From contig CABROZ010000008.1 of assembly GCA_902472795.1 (NCBI GenBank), positions 1 through 36,576 on the forward strand: a stretch of 36,576 nt of DNA. Reading direction: 5' to 3'. Position 1 is the stretch's first letter; the number at the start of each line of letters is the position of its first letter. Position numbers and translations under genes: made by a program. The notes under the pieces are model-generated. The model was not told where the DNA came from. It was given only the letters and a program-made list of their open reading frames with translations, and did no database searches. The stretch comes from an uncultured Bacteroides sp. GTDB lineage: Bacteria; Bacteroidota; Bacteroidia; Bacteroidales; Bacteroidaceae. Positions 8,601 through 16,173 of the stretch are shown piece after piece.

Positions 8601-9652
8601 TGTGGAAACTGGTCAACATACACAAGGGAAAACTCAGTTTCAACAGCATCGAAAACAAAGGCTCGTCCATTAAAGTCACCTTCCCGAAGGACAAACGGAA
8701 ATACAGAAAGGCTCTTGCCAACGCGGTACAAACCGACGGGTCTGCCAATAACGCCACGACAGTGGCGACAGCCGCCCGCCCTGCACCGGCCAGTCCTTCG
8801 GACGGAAAAGGTACAACAGATTCGGCTTCGCAGTCAGAAAACCTGCCGAAGGTACTGGTTGTGGAAGACAACGACGAACTGAGGAACTACTTGCAAAACA
8901 GTCTGCATGACGAATACTGGATCAGTGTCTGCAACAACGGGAAAGAAGCACTCGGCATTGTCAAGGAGATGATGCCCAATCTGATCATTTCGGATATCAT
9001 GATGCCCGAAATGCGCGGCGACGAACTGTGTCAGATTCTGAAAAAGGATATCGAAACATCTCACATCCCCATCATCCTGCTGACTGCCCTCAGTACAGAC
9101 AAGAACATCATCGAAGGCCTGCAAAGCGGAGCAGACGAATACATTGTAAAGCCGTTTAACATCGGTATCCTGCGGGCTACCATTGCCAACCTGCTGGCCA
9201 ACCGTGCCCTGCTTCGTCGCAAGTATGCCAATCTGGAGCTGAACGACAAAAACGAAGACATCCCCTGTGCCAACTGCAATAACGACCTCGACAGGGAGTT
9301 CATCGCCACCGTAAAGAAAATCGTGGACGACAACATGGATAATCCCGGCTTCAATGTAGATACCCTCTGCAGCCTGATGAACATGAGCCGCACCAGCTTT
9401 TACAACAAGATAAAGGCTCTGACCGACCAGGCACCGGCCGACTATATCCGCCTGATCAAGCTGAAATATGCCGCCCAATTACTGGAAGAACAAAGATATA
9501 CCATCACTGAAATAGCCGAAAGAACCGGCTTCAACGATGCCAAGTATTTCCGCGAAGTATTCAAAAAGCACTTCAACGTCAGTCCCAGCCAATATGCCAA
9601 GGACAAGATACAGGAGAAAGAAAAGCGGATGTCACCGGAAAAGCCCTCGTGA
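5603..9652 (+). CDS. Hybrid two-component system sensor/regulator (HTCS)
   Basis: A 1349-residue inner-membrane fusion protein that senses a glycan fragment in the periplasm and controls transcription in the cytoplasm. In order: signal peptide (1-19, ending LCLAQ); periplasmic beta-propeller repeats with ENGLSNRQV, GYMWFLTHDGIDRF and similar (20-700); Y_Y_Y domain (about 705-772); membrane helix (776-797); histidine kinase with FINTAHDIRTPL (His817) and N-box NIISNALKYTPEGG (930-943); a linker rich in A, S, T and P; receiver domain (1083-1195; Asp1131 in DIMMPE, Lys1183); and AraC-type helix-turn-helix (about 1233-1335). All catalytic residues I looked for are present. Family members usually sit beside the polysaccharide locus they control; none adjoins this one. 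The nearest glycan genes are GHL10 and the GH5/GH43 pair. Confidence 0.95.
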   Translation: MLKKILSVIFLLCPLLCLAQTYKYIGVENGLSNRQVYAIQKDKKGYMWFLTHDGIDRFNGKDFKSYKLMDGEEEISSILNLNWLCLDPQGTLWVIGRQGRVFRYDAVHDTFRLVYKLPKNTANKEPHSPVSYGFVDDNCIVWLCTADVIYLYDSTHNKVTNIRNGISGNITDIEQIDSTHYFIGTDIGIHYAELKQNKLTLSPCEQLDSLALQINELYYHKPSHKVFIGTFQRGVYVYELDNHRVRPLQAGLMDITINCIQALNDDEILIATDGAGIYKSNVHTYESEPYIVADYNSNNGMNGNNISDIYIDDEQRIWMANYPIGITVRNNRYAAYQWIKHSIGNRQSLVNDQVNAIIEDHEGDLWFATNNGISLYEEKSGNWRSFLSIFDQELHSKNHAFLSLCEVAPGIIWAGGYSSGIYEINKHRNSVDFFNPSLFGNLNIRPDKYIRSITLDSEGKVWSGGYYNLKEIDYKKKEIRNFDNLTGITTILEKDSSHMWIGTTNGLSLLDKKTGEQHPVPLPIDSYYIYSLYQAGDSLLYIGTNNAGLLIYNIRTDSFEQFYTDNSALISNNIYDILSDGKHNIFLSTESGLTNFNTVSKTFRNWTKEQGLSSDHFNASSGTLRRNGNFIFGSTDGAIEFSKDIELPDDYKFKMILSDLKVLYQTVYPNDKKSPLKADINDTKTLRLKYNQNTFSMQVSSINYDYPSLILYSWKLEGFYDAWSRPGRENTIRFTNLNPGEYTLRIRAISNENRNIILEERSMQIIIEKPIWLSGWAISLYVIVLLSIVSVGIRLLMMKKQRKVSDEKIRFFINTAHDIRTPLTLIKAPLEEVEEREQLSEKGKNNLNTALRNVNALLRLTTNLLNFERADTYSSNLHVSEYELNAYIEETIHVFKAYADVKHVTLTYEKNFQYLNVWLDKDKMDSILKNIISNALKYTPEGGSVAICATDNNDSWSIEVKDTGIGIPASEQKKLFKMHFRGSNAINSKITGSGIGLLLVWKLVNIHKGKLSFNSIENKGSSIKVTFPKDKRKYRKALANAVQTDGSANNATTVATAARPAPASPSDGKGTTDSASQSENLPKVLVVEDNDELRNYLQNSLHDEYWISVCNNGKEALGIVKEMMPNLIISDIMMPEMRGDELCQILKKDIETSHIPIILLTALSTDKNIIEGLQSGADEYIVKPFNIGILRATIANLLANRALLRRKYANLELNDKNEDIPCANCNNDLDREFIATVKKIVDDNMDNPGFNVDTLCSLMNMSRTSFYNKIKALTDQAPADYIRLIKLKYAAQLLEEQRYTITEIAERTGFNDAKYFREVFKKHFNVSPSQYAKDKIQEKEKRMSPEKPS

Positions 9653-9716
9653 AAGGGTCAGCCAACAGCATTTTATCTTAAATATTAACAAATAAATATT
9701 CGCATTATCGGATTAT

Positions 9717-10265
9717 ATGAACATTTATCTCGAAGCCTTCTCCATCTTCTTTAAGATTGGTGCCTTCACCATCGGCGGTGGATATGCCATGGTACCGCTG
9801 ATAGAAGAGGAGATTGTAACGAAACGCAACTGGATAGCCAAAGACGATTTTATAGACTTGCTTGCCATTGCACAGTCATCGCCAGGAATCTTAGCCGTCA
9901 ACATATCCATCTTTATCGGTTATCGCCTGCGAGGCATCCGCGGCAGTATCGTCACCGCATTGGGAACCATCCTGCCCTCTTTCCTTATTATATTGGCTAT
10001 CGCCCTGTTTTTCCATAACTTCAAGGAGAACACGGTTGTCGAACGCATCTTTAAAGGCATACGTCCGGCCGTTGTAGCGCTGATTGCCGCACCGACCTTC
10101 AGCATGGCCAAATCGGCAAAAATAAACAAGTACAACATCTGGATCCCGGTTGTTTCTGCCCTGCTGATCTGGCTCCTCGGCTTTTCACCCATCTGGATTA
10201 TCATTGCCGCAGGAGTCGGTGGATACGTATGGGGAAGATACAGAAAAATGAAGAATGAAGAATGA
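9717..10265 (+). CDS. Chromate transporter-type membrane protein, first half
   Basis: A 182-residue membrane protein with the CHR-family N-terminal pattern FFKIGAFTIGGGYAMVPLIEEE and the SSPG version of the SQxTPGP motif, followed by about five hydrophobic segments. Short CHR proteins of this size work as pairs that together equal one full-length ChrA, an inner-membrane anion exporter. True substrate is unknown; chromate is only the family label. The last codons lie in a 7-bp repeat (AAGAATG), so copy-number change there would alter the distance to the next gene. It lies 64 bases after the HTCS, with no terminator seen between. Confidence 0.88.
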   Translation: MNIYLEAFSIFFKIGAFTIGGGYAMVPLIEEEIVTKRNWIAKDDFIDLLAIAQSSPGILAVNISIFIGYRLRGIRGSIVTALGTILPSFLIILAIALFFHNFKENTVVERIFKGIRPAVVALIAAPTFSMAKSAKINKYNIWIPVVSALLIWLLGFSPIWIIIAAGVGGYVWGRYRKMKNEE

Positions 10266-10278
10266 AGAATGAAGAATT
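10251..10278 (+). repeat. Heptanucleotide tandem repeat AAGAATG
   Basis: Four consecutive units at 10251-10257, 10258-10264, 10265-10271 and 10272-10278 (the last ends in T). The stop codon of the first transporter gene (10263-10265) is inside the repeat and the start of the second lies 22 bases after it. Confidence 0.9.
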
Positions 10279-10299
10279 AAAAAAGGAGGAAACAAAGAT

Positions 10300-10848
10300 A
10301 TGATATTTCTGCAACTATTTTATACCTTTTTCAAGATAGGCCTTTTCGGTTTTGGCGGAGGCTATGCCATGCTTTCAATGATACAGGGCGAAGTGGTCAC
10401 ACGCTACGAATGGCTCACTCCTCAGGAGTTTACCGACATTGTCGCCATCAGCCAGATGACTCCGGGTCCGATCGGCATCAATTCGGCTACCTATGTCGGC
10501 TTCACGGCGACGGGCAGCGTATGGGGTTCGGTGATTGCGACGTTTGCCGTAGTGCTTCCATCCTTCATTCTGATGCTCACCATCAGCAAATTCTTCCTGA
10601 AGTACCAGAAACATCCGGCTGTAGAAGCCGTATTCAGCGGCTTACGGCCTGCCGTAGTAGGATTGCTTGCTTCAGCTGCACTGGTTCTGATGAACACCGA
10701 AAACTTCAGTTCGCCTACCGAAGATACCTACTCGTTCGTCATCAGCTGCATCATTTTCTTAGTGGCTTTTGTCGGAACAAAGAAGTATAAGCTGAATCCT
10801 ATCGGAATGATTATCGCCTGCGGTCTGGCCGGGCTACTGCTTTACTAA
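10300..10848 (+). CDS. Chromate transporter-type membrane protein, second half
   Basis: Another 182-residue CHR-family protein, with FFKIGLFGFGGGYAMLSMIQGEVV and the full SQMTPGPIGINSATYVG motif, then hydrophobic segments to a C-terminal GLAGLLLY. It is a clear paralogue of the gene 34 bases upstream and should form a heteromeric carrier with it. A strong purine-rich ribosome site (AAAAAAGGAGGAAAC) precedes the ATG, unusual here because most genes in the window have weak sites. A terminator-like dyad follows the gene. Confidence 0.88.
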   Translation: MIFLQLFYTFFKIGLFGFGGGYAMLSMIQGEVVTRYEWLTPQEFTDIVAISQMTPGPIGINSATYVGFTATGSVWGSVIATFAVVLPSFILMLTISKFFLKYQKHPAVEAVFSGLRPAVVGLLASAALVLMNTENFSSPTEDTYSFVISCIIFLVAFVGTKKYKLNPIGMIIACGLAGLLLY

Positions 10849-10870
10849 GCTATCTATACTTTCCGATATA

Positions 10871-10945
10871 AAAAGGCACGGATTTCACAGAGGCTACGGA
10901 TCAAAAAAACAAGTGATCCGTCGTGTCTGCGAAATCCGCGCCTTT
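10871..10945. terminator. Bidirectional terminator dyad between convergent genes
   Basis: A long imperfect inverted repeat: the left arm (10871-10903, GGCACGGATTTC and CGGATCA) pairs with the right arm (10914-10945, TGATCCG and GAAATCCGCGCC) around an A-rich loop. T-rich sequence lies on one side and A-rich on the other, so it could stop transcription from both the transporter pair and the minus-strand hydrolase. Confidence 0.7.
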
Positions 10946-10998
10946 ATTCTTTCCAAAGATACCGACGGGCAAGTCGGCTATCGGAACATTAGTTCCCG

Positions 10999-12519
10999 TT
11001 ACAGTTTTATTTTCTTCGAAACATGTTTAGACTCATTCTGCAAACGGTCGAGAGCAGTCACCACATACCGGTATTTCTTCTTTCCGTCCACGTATGGCAG
11101 CTTGTAGAAACAGTCGCGCGTAATGGCTACAATGTGTGAGGCATCGTCCAAATCAATTTCTTCCTTGGTGTCAAAACGATATACCACGTACTGCACGGCG
11201 CGGTCCATCTCGTCTTTATACTTAGGTGCCGTCCAGAAAAGGATATATCCGTCTTCTGTCCATACGGGCTTCAGTTTACGTACTTTATCGGGAGCCTGAT
11301 TGTCCATGAAATCGAATACTGGAGGCAAAGCCGGATACTTGTGATATTCGGCAACCAGTGCGTCGCGATAACGTCCCTGGTTTTCGACTACGGCAGCCGC
11401 ATACCACTGACAACTTCCACCGATGGTCTGATAAGCACGCTGCAAAGCCATCTTGCGCGGCAACTGATTGATTTCGGGATTCTGCGGATCGGCATTCTGG
11501 ATGGTGTTCTGCACCGACTGTCCGATAAACAACGGACGGTTCTCAGTATGCTTGGCCCACCATCTTACCAACGTTTCGTAGTCGGCCGCCGGATGTCCGA
11601 TGTGCCAGTATATCTGCGGAATGTTATAGTCGATCCAACCCTCGCGTGCCCACAGCAGTACGTCGGCATACAGGTCATCATAGTTCTGCAATCCTTTCGT
11701 CTTACTGCCCAGCGGGTCGCTGCTTTCGTTGCGATAGATGCCAAAAGGCGAAACACCGAACTTCACCCAGGGTTTCACCTCACGGATGGTCTCGTGCAGC
11801 TGCCTGATCAGCGTATTCACATTGCTGCGGCGCCAGTCGGCCTTATTGTCAAAGCCGCCTCCGTAGCGGGCAAAACTGGCATCGTCGGGGAAATCGACTC
11901 CCTTAATCGGATAAGGATAGAAATAATCGTCCATGTGAATGGCATCTACATCGTAGCGCGAAACAATGTCGCCCACTACCAGGCAGATATGACGGCGGCT
12001 TTCCGGCAAAGCCGGGTCGAAGTAAATCTGGTCGCCATAAGTCACAAACCACTCGGGATGCAGATTATAAACATGATTGGGCACAAGTTCGTTCTTCAAA
12101 GACGTCTTTACCCGATACGGATTGATCCACGCATGAAACTCCATGCCACGCTTGTGACACTCTTCAATCATGAACTGCATGGGGTCCCAGTACGGATCGG
12201 GTGCCTGTCCCTGTACGCCTGTCAGATAACGGCTCCAAGGTTCCAGACGTGAAGCATAAAGTGCATCGGCTTCGGGGCGCACCTGGAAGATGATTGCGTT
12301 AAAGCCCGCTCCCCGTAACGAATTCAGCTGCTCAATCAAAGTCTGTTTCATTTTCTCCGTCGGCATTCCTTTAAACTGTCCATTCACCATCTGAATCCAC
12401 GCACCGCGGAATTCACGTTTAGGATAACGTCCCGACGCTATATTCTGTGCCGACACCGTCAGCAACGATACGCACAGCAACAAAGGCAATAGCCATATTC
12501 TAATCTTCATCATACCCAT
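10999..12519 (-). CDS. GHL10 family glycoside hydrolase-like secreted protein
   Basis: A 506-residue exported protein with signal peptide MMKIRIWLLPLLLCVSLLTVSAQ, then a glycosyl hydrolase-like 10 (DUF187-type) TIM-barrel domain: REFRGAWIQMVNGQF, FNAIIFQVRPEADALY, CHKRGMEFHAWINPYR, YDVDAIHMDDYFYPYP, WVKFGVSPFGIYRN. The C-terminal 100 residues (KVRKLKPVWTEDGYILFWTAP and later) look like a fibronectin type III-like module. The family is predicted to cleave glycans but few members have tested substrates. The chain is listed from 12519, but Met codons at 12513 and 12510 are as likely as start. It is paralogous to 21908-23386. Confidence 0.88.
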   Translation of the reverse strand: MGMMKIRIWLLPLLLCVSLLTVSAQNIASGRYPKREFRGAWIQMVNGQFKGMPTEKMKQTLIEQLNSLRGAGFNAIIFQVRPEADALYASRLEPWSRYLTGVQGQAPDPYWDPMQFMIEECHKRGMEFHAWINPYRVKTSLKNELVPNHVYNLHPEWFVTYGDQIYFDPALPESRRHICLVVGDIVSRYDVDAIHMDDYFYPYPIKGVDFPDDASFARYGGGFDNKADWRRSNVNTLIRQLHETIREVKPWVKFGVSPFGIYRNESSDPLGSKTKGLQNYDDLYADVLLWAREGWIDYNIPQIYWHIGHPAADYETLVRWWAKHTENRPLFIGQSVQNTIQNADPQNPEINQLPRKMALQRAYQTIGGSCQWYAAAVVENQGRYRDALVAEYHKYPALPPVFDFMDNQAPDKVRKLKPVWTEDGYILFWTAPKYKDEMDRAVQYVVYRFDTKEEIDLDDASHIVAITRDCFYKLPYVDGKKKYRYVVTALDRLQNESKHVSKKIKL

Positions 12520-12550
12520 ATATTCTATTAACTATTTCTACGTAAGGTCG

Positions 12551-12558
12551 CAAAGGTA
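12551..12558 (-). promoter_or_regulatory. -7 box of the GHL10 gene promoter
   Basis: On the minus strand TACCTTTG fits TAnnTTTG, with TTCG about 19 bases upstream as a weak -33 box. It lies about 30 bases before the start codon. Confidence 0.5.
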
Positions 12559-12687
12559 AACATTTCCGGGGAAAAAACGAACAGTTCAACGATTTAGTCC
12601 GCTAAAAACCATCTCCATAACAGATAAAGACTGCATCCACGGCTTATAAAATCCACCACAAAATTACAGTTTCATCCGTTTTTTGCG

Positions 12688-12695
12688 TAAGTTTG
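12688..12695 (+). promoter_or_regulatory. -7 box of the uvrA promoter
   Basis: TAAGTTTG fits TAnnTTTG and lies 25 bases before the uvrA start. No good TTTG is found at the expected -33 distance. Confidence 0.45.
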
Positions 12696-12720
12696 CATCC
12701 TAATAAGCGAAAGACGAAAC

Positions 12721-15495
12721 ATGAGCGAATCAAAATCTATCATCATCAAGGGTGCAAGGGTCAACAACCTGAAAAACATTGATGTCGAAATACCGCGCAA
12801 CAAGTTAGTTGTCATCACCGGACTGTCCGGTTCGGGAAAATCGTCGCTGGCTTTCGACACACTGTATGCCGAGGGCCAACGCCGCTACGTGGAAAGCCTC
12901 AGCAGCTATGCACGCCAGTTCTTAGGACGAATGAGCAAACCCGAGTGCGACTTTATAAAGGGAATACCGCCCGCCATCGCCATCGAACAGAAAGTCAGCA
13001 GCCGAAACCCGCGTTCTACCGTGGGCACATCGACCGAAATATACGAATACCTGCGCCTGCTCTATGCACGAGTGGGCAAGACCTTCAGTCCCATCAGCGG
13101 ACAGGAGGTGAAGAAACACTCTACCGAAGACATCGTGAACTGCATGACCGAGTATCCCGAAGGGACACGGTTCACCGTACTGGCTCCCCTCCTGCTGCGC
13201 GACAACCGCACACTGGCCCAACAGTTAGAGGTGGACATGCAGCAGGGATTCAATCGGTTAGAGGCAAACGGCCAGATGGTACGCATCGATGAATATCAGC
13301 CCCGGGAAGGCGATACCATCTTTCTGCTGGTTGACCGCATGACCGCCTCTACCGCAAAAGACAACATCAGCCGCCTGACTGACTCGGCCGAAACCGCCAT
13401 GTACGAGGGCGACGGCGCCTGCCTGCTGCGTTTCTATCAGGCGGATGGCGGCACCAGCCTCTACCGCTTCAGCACCAAGTTCGAAGCAGACGGCATCACT
13501 TTCGAAGAGCCCAACGACCAGATGTTTTCGTTCAATTCGCCCATCGGTGCCTGTCCCGAATGTGAAGGTTTCGGGCGGGTGATCGGCATCGACGAACACT
13601 TGGTTGTTCCCAACCGCTCTCTTTCCGTATATGACGGTGCTGTCGTATGCTGGCGTGGCGAAAAGATGGGCGAATGGAAAGACATGGTGATCAGAGGAGC
13701 CGAAAAGGCTGGTTTCCCCATCTTCACCCCCTACTACCAGCTGACCGACGAACAACGCCGCATGCTGTGGGAGGGGACACCATACTTCGAAGGCATCAAC
13801 GCTTTCTTCAAGATGCTGCAGGAAAACCAATACAAGATACAATACCGAGTCATGCTGGCCCGCTACCGCGGAAAAACGCTCTGCCCCAAATGCCACGGCA
13901 CACGGCTGAAACCCGAAGCCGGATATGTGAAAGTGGGCGGACGAAGCATTTCCGAATTGGTTGACCTGCCTGTCACCGAACTGAAAGTCTTCTTCGACAA
14001 CCTGAAGCTGAGCAAACACGATGCCGACATAGCCCGACGCATCTTGACCGAGATAAACAGCCGGCTCCAGTTCCTGCTCGACGTAGGACTGGGTTACCTG
14101 ACCCTGAATCGGCTCAGTAATTCACTCTCGGGCGGTGAAAGCCAGCGCATCAACTTAGCCACTTCGTTAGGCAGCAGCTTAGTAGGCAGCCTGTATATTC
14201 TGGACGAACCCAGCATCGGACTGCACAGCCGCGATACCGACAAACTGATACACGTACTGCGCCAGCTGCAACAACTGGGCAACACCGTTGTCGTGGTAGA
14301 GCATGACGAAGAAATCATCCGCGCAGCCGACTACATCATCGACATCGGTCCTAAAGCCGGAAGATTAGGCGGACAAGTTGTCTATCAGGGCGACATGAAG
14401 GACTTGCAGAAAGGCAGTGACAGCTACACCGTGCGCTACCTGCTGGGCGAAGAAACCATCCCCGTACCGACCCACCACCGGCCGTGGAACAACTATATCG
14501 AGATAAAAGGTGCGCGCGAGAACAACCTGAAAGGCGTGGACGTGCGTTTTCCCCTCAACGTGATGACGGTAGTCACCGGCGTCAGCGGATCGGGGAAAAG
14601 TACGCTGGTACGCGATGTCTTCTACCGCGCCCTGAAGCGCGAACTGGACGAATGCACCGAACGTCCCGGCGAATTCGTATCGATAGGAGGCGACCTGAAG
14701 AGCCTGAGCAACGTGGAGTTCGTCGATCAGAACCCCATCGGGAAGTCATCGCGGAGCAACCCGGTGACTTACATCAAGGCTTACGACGAGATACGAAAAC
14801 TATGGGCCGAACAGCCATTGGCCAAACAAATGGGATACACCGCCGGCTATTTCAGCTTCAACAGCGAGGGCGGACGATGCGAGGAATGCAAAGGCGAAGG
14901 TACCATCACCGTCGAAATGCAGTTCATGGCCGACTTGGTACTGGAGTGTGAATCGTGCCACGGCAAACGCTTCAAGGCTGACACGCTGGAAGTGAAGTTC
15001 CACGACATGAGCATCTACGACGTCCTGGAAATGACGGTCAATCAAGCTGTCGAATTCTTCACACAATACGGACAGAAAAAGATTGTAAAGAAGCTGCAAC
15101 CGTTGCAGGAAGTCGGTTTGGGCTACATCAAGTTAGGACAGTCCTCGTCCACCCTGTCGGGAGGCGAAAACCAGCGCGTCAAACTGGCTTACTACCTGAG
15201 TCAGGAAAAGGCCGACCCTACCCTCTTCATCTTCGACGAGCCTACCACGGGCCTGCATTTCCACGACATCCGGAAACTGCTGGAAGCTTTCGACTCCCTG
15301 ATCAAGCGGGGGCACAGCATTGTCATCATCGAGCACAATCTTGACGTTATCAAGTGTGCCGACTACATCATCGACCTCGGTCCCGAAGGTGGCGACAAAG
15401 GCGGCTACATCGTAGCCACAGGTACTCCGGAAGAGGTAGCCCAATGTGCTGCCAGCTATACCGGACAATTCCTGCAAGAAAAACTTCAGGCATAA
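12721..15495 (+). CDS. uvrA: Excinuclease ABC subunit A
   Basis: A 924-residue DNA-damage recognition ATPase of nucleotide excision repair. Two ABC ATPase units are visible: Walker A GLSGSGKS (34-41) and GVSGSGKS (620-627), signature LSGGESQRINLA and LSGGENQRVKLA, and Walker B YILDEPSIGLH and FIFDEPTTGLH. The UvrB-binding region after the first Walker A is present, so it is not the short class. The second zinc module is complete (Cys720, 723, 743, 746). The first has only its second cysteine pair (Cys278, 281); in place of the first pair it reads YRFSTKFEADGITFEEP. That variant is, as I recall, common among Bacteroidetes UvrA. It is monocistronic with a clear terminator. Confidence 0.97.
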   Translation: MSESKSIIIKGARVNNLKNIDVEIPRNKLVVITGLSGSGKSSLAFDTLYAEGQRRYVESLSSYARQFLGRMSKPECDFIKGIPPAIAIEQKVSSRNPRSTVGTSTEIYEYLRLLYARVGKTFSPISGQEVKKHSTEDIVNCMTEYPEGTRFTVLAPLLLRDNRTLAQQLEVDMQQGFNRLEANGQMVRIDEYQPREGDTIFLLVDRMTASTAKDNISRLTDSAETAMYEGDGACLLRFYQADGGTSLYRFSTKFEADGITFEEPNDQMFSFNSPIGACPECEGFGRVIGIDEHLVVPNRSLSVYDGAVVCWRGEKMGEWKDMVIRGAEKAGFPIFTPYYQLTDEQRRMLWEGTPYFEGINAFFKMLQENQYKIQYRVMLARYRGKTLCPKCHGTRLKPEAGYVKVGGRSISELVDLPVTELKVFFDNLKLSKHDADIARRILTEINSRLQFLLDVGLGYLTLNRLSNSLSGGESQRINLATSLGSSLVGSLYILDEPSIGLHSRDTDKLIHVLRQLQQLGNTVVVVEHDEEIIRAADYIIDIGPKAGRLGGQVVYQGDMKDLQKGSDSYTVRYLLGEETIPVPTHHRPWNNYIEIKGARENNLKGVDVRFPLNVMTVVTGVSGSGKSTLVRDVFYRALKRELDECTERPGEFVSIGGDLKSLSNVEFVDQNPIGKSSRSNPVTYIKAYDEIRKLWAEQPLAKQMGYTAGYFSFNSEGGRCEECKGEGTITVEMQFMADLVLECESCHGKRFKADTLEVKFHDMSIYDVLEMTVNQAVEFFTQYGQKKIVKKLQPLQEVGLGYIKLGQSSSTLSGGENQRVKLAYYLSQEKADPTLFIFDEPTTGLHFHDIRKLLEAFDSLIKRGHSIVIIEHNLDVIKCADYIIDLGPEGGDKGGYIVATGTPEEVAQCAASYTGQFLQEKLQA

Positions 15496-15504
15496 GAACA
15501 GCGC

Positions 15505-15560
15505 CATCCGCATCCGACGGAGCACGAGTCTCCGTACGGGTGCGGGTGCGTATTATTTTG
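15505..15560 (+). terminator. uvrA intrinsic terminator
   Basis: CATCCGCATCCGACGGAG (15505-15522) pairs with CTCCGTACGGGTGCGGGTG (15530-15548) using G-U pairs and one bulge, around a 7-base loop, and is followed by TATTATTTTG. Confidence 0.75.
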
Positions 15561-15600
15561 TAAGGAAATCACGCAAAATAGACTCTCCTCCACTTTTCTC

Positions 15601-15633
15601 TACGTTACATTTCCACTTGCACGTACGTTACAT
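15601..15633. repeat. 23-bp repeat, inverted copy
   Basis: CACTTGCACGTACGTTACAT (15614-15633) is the exact reverse complement of the units at 509-528 and 532-551. TACGTTACAT at 15601-15610 is a partial second unit at the same 23-bp spacing. Confidence 0.9.
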
Positions 15634-15884
15634 AGCGTCTGCTTTCACCAGCATTCCGGACTATGAAAATCCCCCTTACAAAGCCTCGTGAACCCTTCAC
15701 GCAATGATTGTGAAACATCATGTTTCACCATATTCCATTGCATATCAATCGAATAAACCTCCGTGAAGCCGTGAAGGATATTTCGGGAAAAATAAAATCA
15801 AGCGGTAGTTGGAATCACGGCCCGACTATTTCAGGCTGCATGGTATGCTTCACTCATCGATAGTAAGCATTTACTACCATACAC
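15634..15884. other. Gene-free region with paired hairpins
   Basis: No gene is seen. Two perfect small hairpins are present: CGTGAA-CCC-TTCACG (15687-15701) and GTGAAACA-TCA-TGTTTCAC (15710-15728). CCGTGAAGCCGTGAAGG follows near 15761-15777. On the reverse strand these match, in order, motifs between 325 and 508 in the left gap. The region lies between the uvrA terminator and the GH5 promoter. Confidence 0.6.
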
Positions 15885-15972
15885 GTAAGAAGCCCGAGCC
15901 ATGCAAGTGTCGTTCGCGAGCCACACAAGTGTGGAACGCGAGCCGTACAAGTGTGGAACAGGAGCCGTACAA
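15885..15972. repeat. Tandem array, 22-bp period (array B)
   Basis: Four 22-bp units at 15885-15906, 15907-15928, 15929-15950 and 15951-15972. Each has the middle pattern (G/C)GAGCC and ends in CAA. Units 3 and 4 differ at two positions. The 15-mer TCGCGAGCCACACAA in unit 2 also occurs at 13-27 in array A, and both arrays have the same period. Confidence 0.88.
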
Positions 15973-16104
15973 GTGTTTCTCACTCTACCCGTCTGATTGC
16001 TCATCCGGACATCAGTAAGAGCTGTCCATCAAAATTTTCTTCGACAGCGATAGTGCCGAATCATTTTTAGCAATAGTTCATGCTCACAGATCAAAACAAT
16101 TCAT

Positions 16105-16112
16105 TAACTTTG
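16105..16112 (+). promoter_or_regulatory. -7 box of the GH5/GH43 promoter
   Basis: TAACTTTG fits TAnnTTTG. No clear TTTG lies at the -33 distance, as is common for genes that need an activator. The leader would be about 55 bases. Confidence 0.5.
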
Positions 16113-16173
16113 CAAAAGTTTGCACGTCGCGAATGTGCATCCACATAGCAAACACTTATAAAATGTTATAAAG

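Noticed and set aside
11341..12252. Plus-strand open frame of 303 residues opposite the GHL10 gene
   Set aside because: It is the antisense of a well-supported hydrolase and shows no domain of its own.
15809..16018. Open frame of 69 residues between uvrA and GH5
   Set aside because: It is translated 22-bp array with no start signal or protein pattern.
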